A stretch of DNA of 64,000 nucleotides, taken from assembly GCA_945836755.1 (NCBI GenBank), contig CAMAMB010000002.1:33578-97577 (forward strand), given 5' to 3'. Positions 30,809 to 39,422 of this stretch are shown here, piece after piece. The position numbers and the translations under genes are program-made. The notes under the pieces were generated by a model. That model worked only from the letters and a program-made list of their open reading frames with translations, had not been told where the DNA came from and made no database searches. The stretch's first letter is position 1; each line of letters begins with the position of its first letter. This DNA is from an uncultured Bacteroidales bacterium (GTDB taxonomy: Bacteria > Bacteroidota > Bacteroidia > Bacteroidales > Bacteroidaceae).

Positions 30809-31946
30809 CTGAAGTATGTCCGTTATGTTTTTCTGCGGTGCTTAGCAGGCCACACGCAGCAAAGATGTCTTGTCCACGGGAGGCGCGAATGGTGGAAAAT
30901 AGGCCGTGGCTCGTCAGATAGTCGCGGAAGGCTGTCATCTCCGCGTCGCCCACCCCGTGCAGCGGGGTGTCGGGTATGTCGTGGAAGCGAATGAGGTTGA
31001 TGCGGCAGTCCAGGTTCTTCAACAGCGAGAGCAGGGCATTGGCATGCTGTAAGCTGTCATTGACTCCCTTGAACACGATGTATTCAAACGAGAGGCGTCG
31101 CTGGTGGGCGCCTTCGGGACCACTCTTGGCCGGCTGACGCCGACAGAAGTCATACTGCTCGAGCAGCTTGACAAGGTCGGCGATGGAGTAGGCACGCTCC
31201 GCCGGCATGAGCTGAGCGCGTCCTGCCGGCAGCGGATGGTGCAGACTGACGGCGAGATGGCACTTGCTTTCGTCTAAGAAGCGCTTCAGCCCTTTGGCCA
31301 AGCCAACAGTCGACACGGTAATGCGTTTGGGGCTCCAGGCATATGCCTCGGGCGACGTGAGGAGGGAGGTCACCCGCATCACGGCGTCGAGGTTGTCCAT
31401 CGGCTCGCCTTGCCCCATAAACACAATGTTGGTCAAGGTGTCGCGCTCAGGGAGGGAGTATATCTGATTGAGTATGTCGGTGGCAGTCAGCGAGCTTACG
31501 TAGCCTTGTCGCCCTGTCATGCAGAAGGTGCAACCCATCTTGCAGCCCACCTGACAACTCACGCAGAGCGTGGCACGTGCCCCGTCGGGTATATATACGG
31601 TCTCCACAAAATGGCCATCGGCAGTGGGAAACAGGTACTTCTTCGTGCCGTCGACCGACGCCTGACACTTCAGCGGGGCATGGCCTCCCACGTCATAGCC
31701 GGCAGCGCGGAGCATGGAGCGTGTCTTGGCCGAGAGGTTACGCATCTCGTCGAGCGAGGTCACCTGCTTGCGGTACAGCCAGTCGGCCATCTGCTTGCCC
31801 ACAAAAGACGGCAAGCCTAAACGCCGGGCGAGGTCTTTCAATTCGTCCGGCGTCAATCCCAAGAGGGGATGTAAAGTGGATGGAGCGGAAACATGGACTC
31901 CGGTCTCTAACCGGGATGTCAGCGGCTCGTGGCTGGTCGTGCGCAA
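30798..31946 (-). CDS. rlmN: 23S rRNA (adenine-2503-C2)-methyltransferase RlmN
   Basis: CVSCQVGCKMGCTFCMTGRQG, NIVFMGQGEPMDNLD, RITVSTVGL. Confidence 0.95.
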   Translation of the reverse strand: MRTTSHEPLTSRLETGVHVSAPSTLHPLLGLTPDELKDLARRLGLPSFVGKQMADWLYRKQVTSLDEMRNLSAKTRSMLRAAGYDVGGHAPLKCQASVDGTKKYLFPTADGHFVETVYIPDGARATLCVSCQVGCKMGCTFCMTGRQGYVSSLTATDILNQIYSLPERDTLTNIVFMGQGEPMDNLDAVMRVTSLLTSPEAYAWSPKRITVSTVGLAKGLKRFLDESKCHLAVSLHHPLPAGRAQLMPAERAYSIADLVKLLEQYDFCRRQPAKSGPEGAHQRRLSFEYIVFKGVNDSLQHANALLSLLKNLDCRINLIRFHDIPDTPLHGVGDAEMTAFRDYLTSHGLFSTIRASRGQDIFAACGLLSTAEKHNGHTSDDK

Positions 31947-32049
31947 AATGGAGACAGGTAAAACCGTAGGGATGAAGCCAAGAAAGGGGCGTCGAAGCTT
32001 GACTGTCGTTAGCGGCAGAGAGCTTCACGCCCCTATGATGTATATGAAA

Positions 32050-32586
32050 TTACTTGCGGTAGAGCAACCAGGCATTGGGACTCTGGCTGCGGAATTCGTT
32101 GCGCTGGCGCACGGCCGAGGCCTTGTCGTCGAATGAAGCCAGGATGACACGGAACCAACCTGTGTTGCCGTTGATGGTTTCGTTGGTCTTCACCACGCGG
32201 GCATCATATCCCTTGCTCTTTAGGTCGGCTGCATATGCCTCAGCGTTGGCCTGAGAAACGAAGCTGCTGACAACCACGCTGTAAGCCTTCAGAGGCGAGT
32301 AGCCCGGCAGCACCTCCATGGTGCCGTTGATGGTACGCACCTCGGCGTCGTTGACAGAGGCCACGGGAGTAGTCTCCACGGTGGTCACGGGTGTCACAGG
32401 GGTCTCCTTCACCTCGACCGTATCTACCACAGGAGTAGTGGGCACGTAGGCCGTATTGCCGGAGTTACTGTTCATGCCTTGCTGGGCCTGCTCATAGGCT
32501 TGGCGGTAGGCAGATTCTTTTGACTTACAGGCGGTCAGACACATCAGCGAGCAAAGGCCGAGGATAGGGAGAAGATTTCTTTTCAT
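32050..32586 (-). CDS. SPOR domain-containing lipoprotein
   Basis: MKRNLLPILGLCSLMCLTACKSKE lipobox; C-terminal SPOR-like YSVVVSSFVSQANAEAYAADLKSKGYDARVV...WFRVILASF; start re-set to ATG at 32586. Confidence 0.85.
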   Translation of the reverse strand: MKRNLLPILGLCSLMCLTACKSKESAYRQAYEQAQQGMNSNSGNTAYVPTTPVVDTVEVKETPVTPVTTVETTPVASVNDAEVRTINGTMEVLPGYSPLKAYSVVVSSFVSQANAEAYAADLKSKGYDARVVKTNETINGNTGWFRVILASFDDKASAVRQRNEFRSQSPNAWLLYRK

Positions 32587-32998
32587 AAGTAGATTGAGGT
32601 ATAGGTGAGATGCTTCCGGCAACTGTGCACCGGCCCTTTGCAAGCGATAGACGCTATCTGGTGACACCACAGCGAGGGGCAGTAACGAAACAATGGCTTC
32701 GAGCGAAGCACCTCAAGTATTGAGAATGAATGTAATGCGAACGTGTTGAGGGCGTGCGCCATTCCGCATGTCCTACGGTACGATGAAGCCCATACCGACA
32801 TGCCGGAGATGGTAGACATTCTTGGCCTTGCAAGCCTACGGAGGCCTTCAGCTCATCACTGCAGGACTGCCAAACAAAGTCAAAAACGCATTTTCTCCCG
32901 CAAAAGTAGTAATCCTTACTATGCAGGGGGCGACGCAGGGTGTTAAACTACTATAAAAGGGGTATTTTACCCTATTGCAGGTCTTTTTGGGCAGCAAG

Positions 32999-33031
32999 TT
33001 TGCGCCAACCAAAACAAAAAGCGTACATTTG
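32999..33031 (+). promoter_or_regulatory. Bacteroidetes-type promoter upstream of the YtxH gene
   Basis: TTTG (32999-33002), 21 nt, TACATTTG (33024-33031). Confidence 0.6.
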
Positions 33032-33186
33032 ACACGGCTAAACACACGGCCTACCACGGCCTTGCCCTCCGCAAAGCCCATTGGCCGCCAACCTCTACCG
33101 CTCTCAGAAGCAGCCGGGCGCTGCTCCTAATCATCCACAGCAGACTTCATAATCATCTCATTGTTTCACTTTTAAATCACCACATC

Positions 33187-33390
33187 ATGAAAGGACTTAG
33201 CATCTTAGCCGCCTTCCTCGGCGGTGCAGCCGTAGGTGCAGCCTGCGGCATCCTCTTCGCCCCTGAAAAGGGTGTCGACACCCGCGAACGCATTGCCGAC
33301 GCCATTCGCAAGCGTGGCATCAAACTCAACCGCAAGGAAATGGAAAGCCTCGTTGACGACATTGCCGACGAGCTCCAGCCTGCAGAATAA
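33187..33390 (+). CDS. YtxH domain-containing protein
   Basis: MKGLSILAAFLGGAAVGAACGILFAPEKGVDTRERIADAIRKRG. Confidence 0.88.
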   Translation: MKGLSILAAFLGGAAVGAACGILFAPEKGVDTRERIADAIRKRGIKLNRKEMESLVDDIADELQPAE

Positions 33391-33502
33391 ACCTACCTTC
33401 CCGGGGTGGTCAACCGGCCACCTCGGGAACACTTACCCCGAGACACAAGCCCCGGAAGGGCGTCTACCCCACCCCACCATCCCACACACAAACGACAGCA
33501 AC

Positions 33503-33901
33503 GTGTTATCAAGCGACAAGAACATACAGCTCATCAGCGACTTGCTCATAGAGATAAAGCGCTATGCAGAGATACAGAAGGAGGGCTTCAGAATAGACCT
33601 CACCCTCAAGCTCACCAAGCTGCTCACAGCCCTCATCGTGGGCATGGTATTCGTACTCATGACGAGCGTCATGGTGCTCATGCTCTCCTTCGCCCTGAGC
33701 CACCTGATAGCCCCCCTCGTCGGTAGCCTCGCCCTGGCTTATGCCCTCATCGGAGCCCTCTACCTGCTCATCGCCATTGTCGTCTACACCAAGCGCAAGC
33801 CTTGGCTCGAACAGCCCCTTGCCGACTTCCTGGCCGGCATCCTGCTCGAGCAAGACCACCACGAGAACGAGGCCGGTTCCCCGCCTTCGACACACAGCTG
33901 A
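33503..33901 (+). CDS. phage-holin-III-like small membrane protein
   Basis: LISDLLIEIKRYAEIQKEGFRIDLTLKLTKLLTALIVGMVFVLM with two TM helices; GTG start at 33503 inferred. Confidence 0.72.
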   Translation: MLSSDKNIQLISDLLIEIKRYAEIQKEGFRIDLTLKLTKLLTALIVGMVFVLMTSVMVLMLSFALSHLIAPLVGSLALAYALIGALYLLIAIVVYTKRKPWLEQPLADFLAGILLEQDHHENEAGSPPSTHS

Positions 33902-33960
33902 CAGCCACACGCTGCTACTCTCAGCCCACTGAAATTCAACGAACTCCCATCCCGTCACCC

Positions 33961-34236
33961 ATGTCCCACAGTCTCGAAAGCCTACAAGCCATGCGCGCTG
34001 ACCTGCGCCGACAGAAACACGAAGCGGCAGAGCGTATAGCGGAGAAGTTTCACCAACTTTGCACACCCGAACCTGCCGACACACCCATCCAGCAATGGGT
34101 GCAAAGGGCCGAACGAGCCTACCTCATCTACGACGGAGTAATGACAGGATACAAGCTCATGCGCCGCTTCCACAAGGCCCTCGGCTTCCTGCACCACAAG
34201 CCGCACAAAGCCCACACCAAGACAAGCAGCAAATAA
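33961..34236 (+). CDS. hypothetical protein, third gene of the YtxH/holin cluster
   Basis: MSHSLESLQAMRADLRRQKHEAAERIAEKFHQL..., basic C-terminus; co-directional. Confidence 0.6.
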   Translation: MSHSLESLQAMRADLRRQKHEAAERIAEKFHQLCTPEPADTPIQQWVQRAERAYLIYDGVMTGYKLMRRFHKALGFLHHKPHKAHTKTSSK

Positions 34237-34562
34237 TCCAAGCGCTATATCCGGCACACGCAGAGAGAGTTGACACTGGGGGAATAGCCCCTACTGCAAG
34301 CGAAGCGGCGTATTGCCCCGCGGCCGATGCTTCACTCCCCACACAGATTATCATCAGTCTGCGCCCACACCGGGCCTTGACAGGCGGCCGTAGCAGGCCG
34401 CAGCCATCCAAGCCTCTACCCTACAGACAGCCCCACTTGGGCTCACATGACGGGTGGTGGCTCTTTTTATGCCCCGGCACCGGGAGGACAAGAGCCCGAC
34501 GAAGCTCACACTTGCCCCATGGCCACCCGTGCCCGTAGGGCATGCAGGCATTATTAAAGGTA

Positions 34563-34674
34563 TTGGCGAGAGTAACATTGGGGCTGATGCCACCTTGCAT
34601 TCGCACGGATGCCACCTTGCATTCGGCCCAATGCAACCTGACATTGGGGCAGATTTCACTCGCGGGAATGCTTC
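34563..34674 (+). repeat. dispersed repeat module I, copy A (22-bp bricks)
   Basis: 112-bp segment aligns without gaps to 52118-52229; internal units GATGCCACCTTGCATTCGCACG / GATGCCACCTTGCATTCGGCCC / AATGCAACCTGACATTGGGGCA. Confidence 0.92.
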
Positions 34675-34745
34675 TAAAAATGGCGAGATGCCTTCAAACA
34701 ACGGCAGGATGCCCTCAAGTAATGGCAGGATGCCCTCAAGTAATG
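34675..34745 (+). repeat. repeat module II, copy A (21-bp bricks)
   Basis: AAAAATGGCGAGATGCCTTCAAACAAC then GGCAGGATGCCCTCAAGTAAT twice. Confidence 0.88.
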
Positions 34746-34886
34746 GCTGAATGCTTGGCTGTGTCCACTGTAACCATCATTCACGAGAGGAATGCCGGTC
34801 GCGCCATGACGGCAAGGCTGTGTGCCTTATGTCCGATGGGCGTCGCCAGTCGGCCTGCCATGCCGCTTCGGAGCCAGGATATGACA

Positions 34887-34925
34887 ATCGTGCGGAACAG
34901 CCTCGAAGAAGTTGTTCCGCACGAT
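34887..34925 (-). terminator. stem-loop downstream of gdhA (likely terminator)
   Basis: ATCGTGCGGAACA / TGTTCCGCACGAT perfect 13-bp stem. Confidence 0.6.
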
Positions 34926-35002
34926 AAGTGTTCATTTGGGAATATGGGCGGCAAGCGTATAAGTGGCGGGACTGCCGGCGCATGCCACCGCCGGGCCTCG
35001 GC

Positions 35003-36340
35003 CTATACGATGCCCTGAGCCATCATGGCCCGGGCCACCTTCATGAAGCCTGCAATGTTGGCTCCCTTCACGTAGTTGACCGTGCCATCAGTCTGGCGGC
35101 CGTAGCGCACGCATTGGTCGTGCACTGCCTTCATTATCTGATGGAGCTTGGCATCCACCTCGTCGGCCGTCCAACTAATGTGCATGGCATTCTGCGTCAT
35201 TTCAAGGCCCGAAGTGGCTACGCCGCCGGAGTTGACAGCCTTGCCGGGGGCAAAGGGTACGCCGTGGCTGACGAAGTAATCCACGGCCTCAGCCGTACAA
35301 CCCATGTTGCTCACCTCTGCGACGAGCTTCACGTTGTTTTCCTTCAGCTGCTGCGCATCGTGGAGGTTAAGCTCATTCTGCGTGGCACAGGGGAGGGCGA
35401 TGTCGACGGGGCGTTCCCAGGGCTTCTTGCCTTCATAGAAGGTGGCTTCTGGATAGCGCTCGGCGTAGGGGGCTATGATGTCTTCGCCGGAGAGGCGCAG
35501 GTCGAGCATGTAATCTATCTTGTCGCCGGAGATGCCCATGGGGTCGTACACATATCCGTCGGGGCCGCTAAGGGTCACCACCTTGCCGCCCAGCTCCGTA
35601 GCTTTCTTGGCAGCGCCCCAGGCCACATTGCCAAAGCCCGAGATGGCGATGGTGCGACCGGCAAGGCTGAGCCCAAGGTCGTCAAGCATCTGCTCCACAA
35701 AATAGAGGGCGCCGAAGCCCGTAGCCTCGGGACGGAGTATGGAACCGCCGAACTCCATGCCCTTGCCGGTGAAAGCGCCTGTGTGTTCGTGGCTCAGCTT
35801 CTTCAGCATGCCGTACATATAACCTACTTCGCGTCCGCCCACGCCTATGTCGCCGGCCGGCACGTCCTTGTCGGGCCCGAGGTTGCGCCAAAGCTCCGTC
35901 ATAAAAGCCTGGCAGAAGCGCATAATCTCCATCTCGCTGCGACCGCGCGGTGCAAAGTCGGAGCCGCCCTTGGCCCCGCCCATAGGCAGGGTGGTCAGCG
36001 CATTCTTAAACGTCTGCTCGAAGCCAAGGAATTTGAGAATGCTCAGATTGACAGAGGGATGGAAACGTATGCCGCCTTTGTAGGGGCCTATGGCATTGTT
36101 GAACTGCACACGGTAGCCGAGATTGACGTGCACTTCTCCGCGGTCGTCAATCCAGGGCACCCGGAAGGTGTAGATACGATCAGGCTCCACCAGACGCTCA
36201 ATGAGCTTGACCCGCTCAAACTCGGGATGTTGATTATAGACTTCCTCAATGGAGGTGAGCACTTCGCTCACGGCTTGCAGATATTCCTGCTCACCGGGAT
36301 GACGCGCCTGAAGGGCATGCAAAATTTGGTCGGTATTCAT
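35003..36340 (-). CDS. gdhA: NADP-specific glutamate dehydrogenase
   Basis: GGIRFHPSVNLSILKFLGFEQTFKNALTTLPMGGAKGGSDF, GDIGVGGREVGYMYG; ATG at 36340. Confidence 0.96.
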   Translation of the reverse strand: MNTDQILHALQARHPGEQEYLQAVSEVLTSIEEVYNQHPEFERVKLIERLVEPDRIYTFRVPWIDDRGEVHVNLGYRVQFNNAIGPYKGGIRFHPSVNLSILKFLGFEQTFKNALTTLPMGGAKGGSDFAPRGRSEMEIMRFCQAFMTELWRNLGPDKDVPAGDIGVGGREVGYMYGMLKKLSHEHTGAFTGKGMEFGGSILRPEATGFGALYFVEQMLDDLGLSLAGRTIAISGFGNVAWGAAKKATELGGKVVTLSGPDGYVYDPMGISGDKIDYMLDLRLSGEDIIAPYAERYPEATFYEGKKPWERPVDIALPCATQNELNLHDAQQLKENNVKLVAEVSNMGCTAEAVDYFVSHGVPFAPGKAVNSGGVATSGLEMTQNAMHISWTADEVDAKLHQIMKAVHDQCVRYGRQTDGTVNYVKGANIAGFMKVARAMMAQGIV

Positions 36341-36519
36341 GGTTTGTAGATGGGAATAGGATGAAACGACGCAGGCTGCATGGCCTGCACCTTTGTTCGC
36401 ATAGCAAATGTATATCCAAATATCCACAAGCCACGGGAAAGCGTGTGATTTTTCCCTCTAATATGTTGCATAGCATAAATATAGAGGAGAGACGTCACCA
36501 TCCTGCGACAAAAACCGGA

Positions 36520-37368
36520 CTATGAAGCGGGGAGAACGTCGGCCTTGGCAAGTGCGTAAATGAGGACAGCCACGACGCAGCAGCAGATAAGGGCAAGCAC
36601 CATGAAGGTGTAGAGATGGACGAGAGCGGTGAGCCATATCGTCTTTTTCCAGCTGTGGCCGAAAAGCTGCTTGAAGTCCCAGGTGAAGAGGGCGAAGAGC
36701 ACGAAGCCCGGCAAGGGGTAGAACGCGGCACTGCCCTTGTTGCCAAAGAGTAAGATATAGACCATGGAGAGAGCAACAAGCTGGCAGCTGATATAGACCT
36801 GGGCAAAGAAATTTTCAGGCAGCGTGGACCGCGGCCGTATCGGGGAATGCCGGAACACCCGGCAGGTAAAAACCGTGAACAGGAAGTGGAGACTGATGAG
36901 GGAGACGGCCATGTGGCGGTCAAACCAACTGACAATACGTTCAAAGCCCTTGAACGTGGCGTCGAGCGTGATGGTGCCTATACCGTAGTCGAATACGGTC
37001 TTTTCTTTGGCCTTGCCCATGTCGGGGTTGACGATGCCCAGCTCTTTCGTAAAGGGCTTTTCCTTGGACGCGGAGGTTTCCCGGCCCGTGAGGGAGGAGA
37101 CGACGGCATAGAAGATGCAGAGCACAAAGAGCATCTTGATGGGCGGGAAGAACGGCATGCGATGTCCATCGAGATAGTCGCCTATCATGCGTCCGGGACA
37201 GGTGAAGAGGTGGTAGAGGGTGCGGGGAATGCTACGGGTACCCATGCCCCAGACTTCGAGGGTGGATGACAGGACACTCCGCGTGGTGAAACGGGAAGTC
37301 GAGGCACTCTGCCCACAATGGGGACAATAGTTGCCTTCAAACTCTGTGTAACAATTGAGGCACTGCAT
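36520..37368 (-). CDS. DUF3667 domain-containing membrane protein
   Basis: MQCLNCYTEFEGNYCPHCGQSASTSRFT zinc-ribbon start, polytopic C-terminus. Confidence 0.85.
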   Translation of the reverse strand: MQCLNCYTEFEGNYCPHCGQSASTSRFTTRSVLSSTLEVWGMGTRSIPRTLYHLFTCPGRMIGDYLDGHRMPFFPPIKMLFVLCIFYAVVSSLTGRETSASKEKPFTKELGIVNPDMGKAKEKTVFDYGIGTITLDATFKGFERIVSWFDRHMAVSLISLHFLFTVFTCRVFRHSPIRPRSTLPENFFAQVYISCQLVALSMVYILLFGNKGSAAFYPLPGFVLFALFTWDFKQLFGHSWKKTIWLTALVHLYTFMVLALICCCVVAVLIYALAKADVLPAS

Positions 37369-37381
37369 TGGGCAAAACTAT

Positions 37382-37533
37382 GTGAAGAGGTAAGCCGCTC
37401 ACGCTGAAGAGGCAGACCGGGAAAGCGAAGGGACAGAACGGGGGAGCTGAAGGGACAGAACGGAAAAGCGCAAGGGGTTAACTGCTCACGCTGAAGTGGC
37501 AGAACGGGCAAGCGAAAGAATAGACTTCCAAGG
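37382..37533. repeat. 21-22-bp tandem repeat array, consensus GCTGAAGRGGCAGAACGGGNAA
   Basis: Unit starts at 37382, 37403, 37425, 37446, 37468, 37490 and 37512. Confidence 0.82.
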
Positions 37534-37554
37534 CTCTCGTATGGCCTAAAGGAA

Positions 37555-37585
37555 AGAGAGCACCGGGAAATCCCAAGTGCTCTCT
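37555..37585 (-). terminator. stem-loop downstream of glnS
   Basis: AGAGAGCAC / GTGCTCTCT stem, about 45 nt after the glnS stop on the minus strand. Confidence 0.65.
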
Positions 37586-37629
37586 CTGTGAGGATGTGGA
37601 TGTTTCCGATTGGCCGGTGAGGGGGGGGG

Positions 37630-39339
37630 CTATTTCTGCCCTCCCTTCCAGCTGTCTTTGAGTGAGACGGTGCGGTTGAAGAGTGGTGCTTCGGTGGTGG
37701 AAGAGGGGTCGGCGATGAAGTAGCCTGTACGTTGGAACTGGAGATAGGGGTTACCCGTTGAGTTGTTCACGGCAAAAGGCTCTACATAACACTCTTCCAA
37801 GACCTTGACGGAAGCCGGGTTGAGCAGCTCGCGGAAGTCGCGAGGATCAGCCGAAGGGTCTGGCACAGTGAAGAGTGGCTCGTAGAGACGCACCTTTGCC
37901 TTGACGCAGCGGGCTGCATCCACCCAGTGGATAGTACCCTTCACCTTGCGGTCGGCTCCGGGCATGCCGCTCTTGCTGTCAGGGTCGTACTCGGCATTGA
38001 CCTGCACGATGCGGCCTGTCTCGTCCTTCACGCAACCTGTACACTTAACGATGTAGGCATTCTTTAGTCTCACCTCACGGCCCGGCGACATGCGGAAGTA
38101 CTTCTTCGGGGCGTCCTCCATAAAGTCGGCACGCTCCATCCAGAGCTCACGGCTGAAGGTGACGGTGTGACTACCGTCGGCCTCACACTCGGGGTTGTTG
38201 ATTGCCTCCAGCTCTTCGACCCGGTCCTCCGGATAGTTGGTGATGACGAGGCGCACAGGGTCGAGCACCGCACTGACGCGGAGGGCACGTTTGTTGAGGT
38301 CTTCGCGGGCAGCAGCCTCCAACATGCCATACTCGTTGAGGGCCTCGATACGTGTGTAGCCTATCATATTGACGAAGCCGCGTATAGACTCAGGCGAGTA
38401 GCCACGGCGACGCAGGCCGCAGATGGTAGGCATGCGTGGGTCGTCCCATCCTTCCACCAGTCCTTCCTGCACGAGGGCCAGGAGCTTACGCTTTGACATG
38501 AGCGTGTAAGTAAGGTTGAGGCGGTTAAACTCGTACTGCCGTGGACGGTGGTCGCTGAGATCCTTGCCTTCCTTCAGTTCGTCGATGAAGTAGTCGTAGA
38601 GGGGACGATGAGGCACGAACTCGAGGGTACAGATGGAGTGTGTGACCCCTTCAAAGTAGTCGCTCTGGCCATGGGCAAAGTCGTACATGGGATAGGCATG
38701 CCACTTTGTGCCGGTCTGAGGGTGTGGCTTATTGATGACCCTATATATAATGGGGTCGCGGAAGTGCATGTTGGGGTTGGCCATGTCTATCTTGGCCCTG
38801 AGCACCATGGCGCCTTCTTCTATCTCGCCCTTCACCATCTTTTCAAAGAGGGTGAGACTTTCGTCCACGGGTCTGTCTCGGAAGGGACTTGCCGTACCGG
38901 CCTGGGTCGGTGTGCCTTTCTGTTGGGCTATCTGCTCGCTGGTCTGTTCGTCGACGTATGCCTTTCCCTGACGGATGAGGCTGACTGCGAAGTCGTATAG
39001 TTTGTCGAAATAGTCGGAGGCATGGCACACCTTGCCCCACTCAAAGCCCAACCACCGGATGTCGCGCTTGATAGCCTCCACATACTCGGTGTCTTCCTTC
39101 TGGGGGTTTGTGTCGTCCAGACGAAGGTTGCAGACGCCGCCAAAGCGCTGGGCTATGCCGAAGTCCATGCAGATGGCCTTGGCGTGGCCTATATGGAGGT
39201 AACCATTGGGCTCGGGCGGGAAACGGGTCTGCAGACGGCCGTCGTTCAGTCCGTCGGCCAGGTCTTTCTCCACTATTTGTTCTATAAAGTTGAGTCCTTT
39301 GTCTGCCGTAGTGGCAGGTTGGGGCTGTTCAGTCTTCAT
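37630..39339 (-). CDS. glnS: glutaminyl-tRNA synthetase
   Basis: TRFPPEPNGYLHIGHAKAICMDFGIA (HIGH), LMSKRKLLALV (KMSKS-like), RLDDTNPQKE. Confidence 0.97.
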   Translation of the reverse strand: MKTEQPQPATTADKGLNFIEQIVEKDLADGLNDGRLQTRFPPEPNGYLHIGHAKAICMDFGIAQRFGGVCNLRLDDTNPQKEDTEYVEAIKRDIRWLGFEWGKVCHASDYFDKLYDFAVSLIRQGKAYVDEQTSEQIAQQKGTPTQAGTASPFRDRPVDESLTLFEKMVKGEIEEGAMVLRAKIDMANPNMHFRDPIIYRVINKPHPQTGTKWHAYPMYDFAHGQSDYFEGVTHSICTLEFVPHRPLYDYFIDELKEGKDLSDHRPRQYEFNRLNLTYTLMSKRKLLALVQEGLVEGWDDPRMPTICGLRRRGYSPESIRGFVNMIGYTRIEALNEYGMLEAAAREDLNKRALRVSAVLDPVRLVITNYPEDRVEELEAINNPECEADGSHTVTFSRELWMERADFMEDAPKKYFRMSPGREVRLKNAYIVKCTGCVKDETGRIVQVNAEYDPDSKSGMPGADRKVKGTIHWVDAARCVKAKVRLYEPLFTVPDPSADPRDFRELLNPASVKVLEECYVEPFAVNNSTGNPYLQFQRTGYFIADPSSTTEAPLFNRTVSLKDSWKGGQK

Positions 39340-39422
39340 AATGTGGTGATGTGTATATGAAATTGAGAAGTGATTGTCACGTTTATCTTTGCGGCCGGGA
39401 GGGTGTCACAAATGACCGGAGG

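Noticed and set aside
33503-33901. Prophage signal from the holin-like gene
   Set aside because: The gene sits in a YtxH/hypothetical trio with no phage structural, integrase or lysis genes; it is a chromosomal small membrane protein.
34354-34701. - strand ORFs across the module I repeat (34354-34701, 34421-34636, 51999-52214, 52048-52335)
   Set aside because: Similar peptides (GCIGP-ARWHP) arise because the DNA repeat is shared; no start context or codon support, and the bricks are 21-22 bp DNA units.
34928-36349. 473-aa + strand ORF
   Set aside because: Antisense to gdhA, which has clear family motifs; shadow ORF of a codon-biased GC-rich gene.
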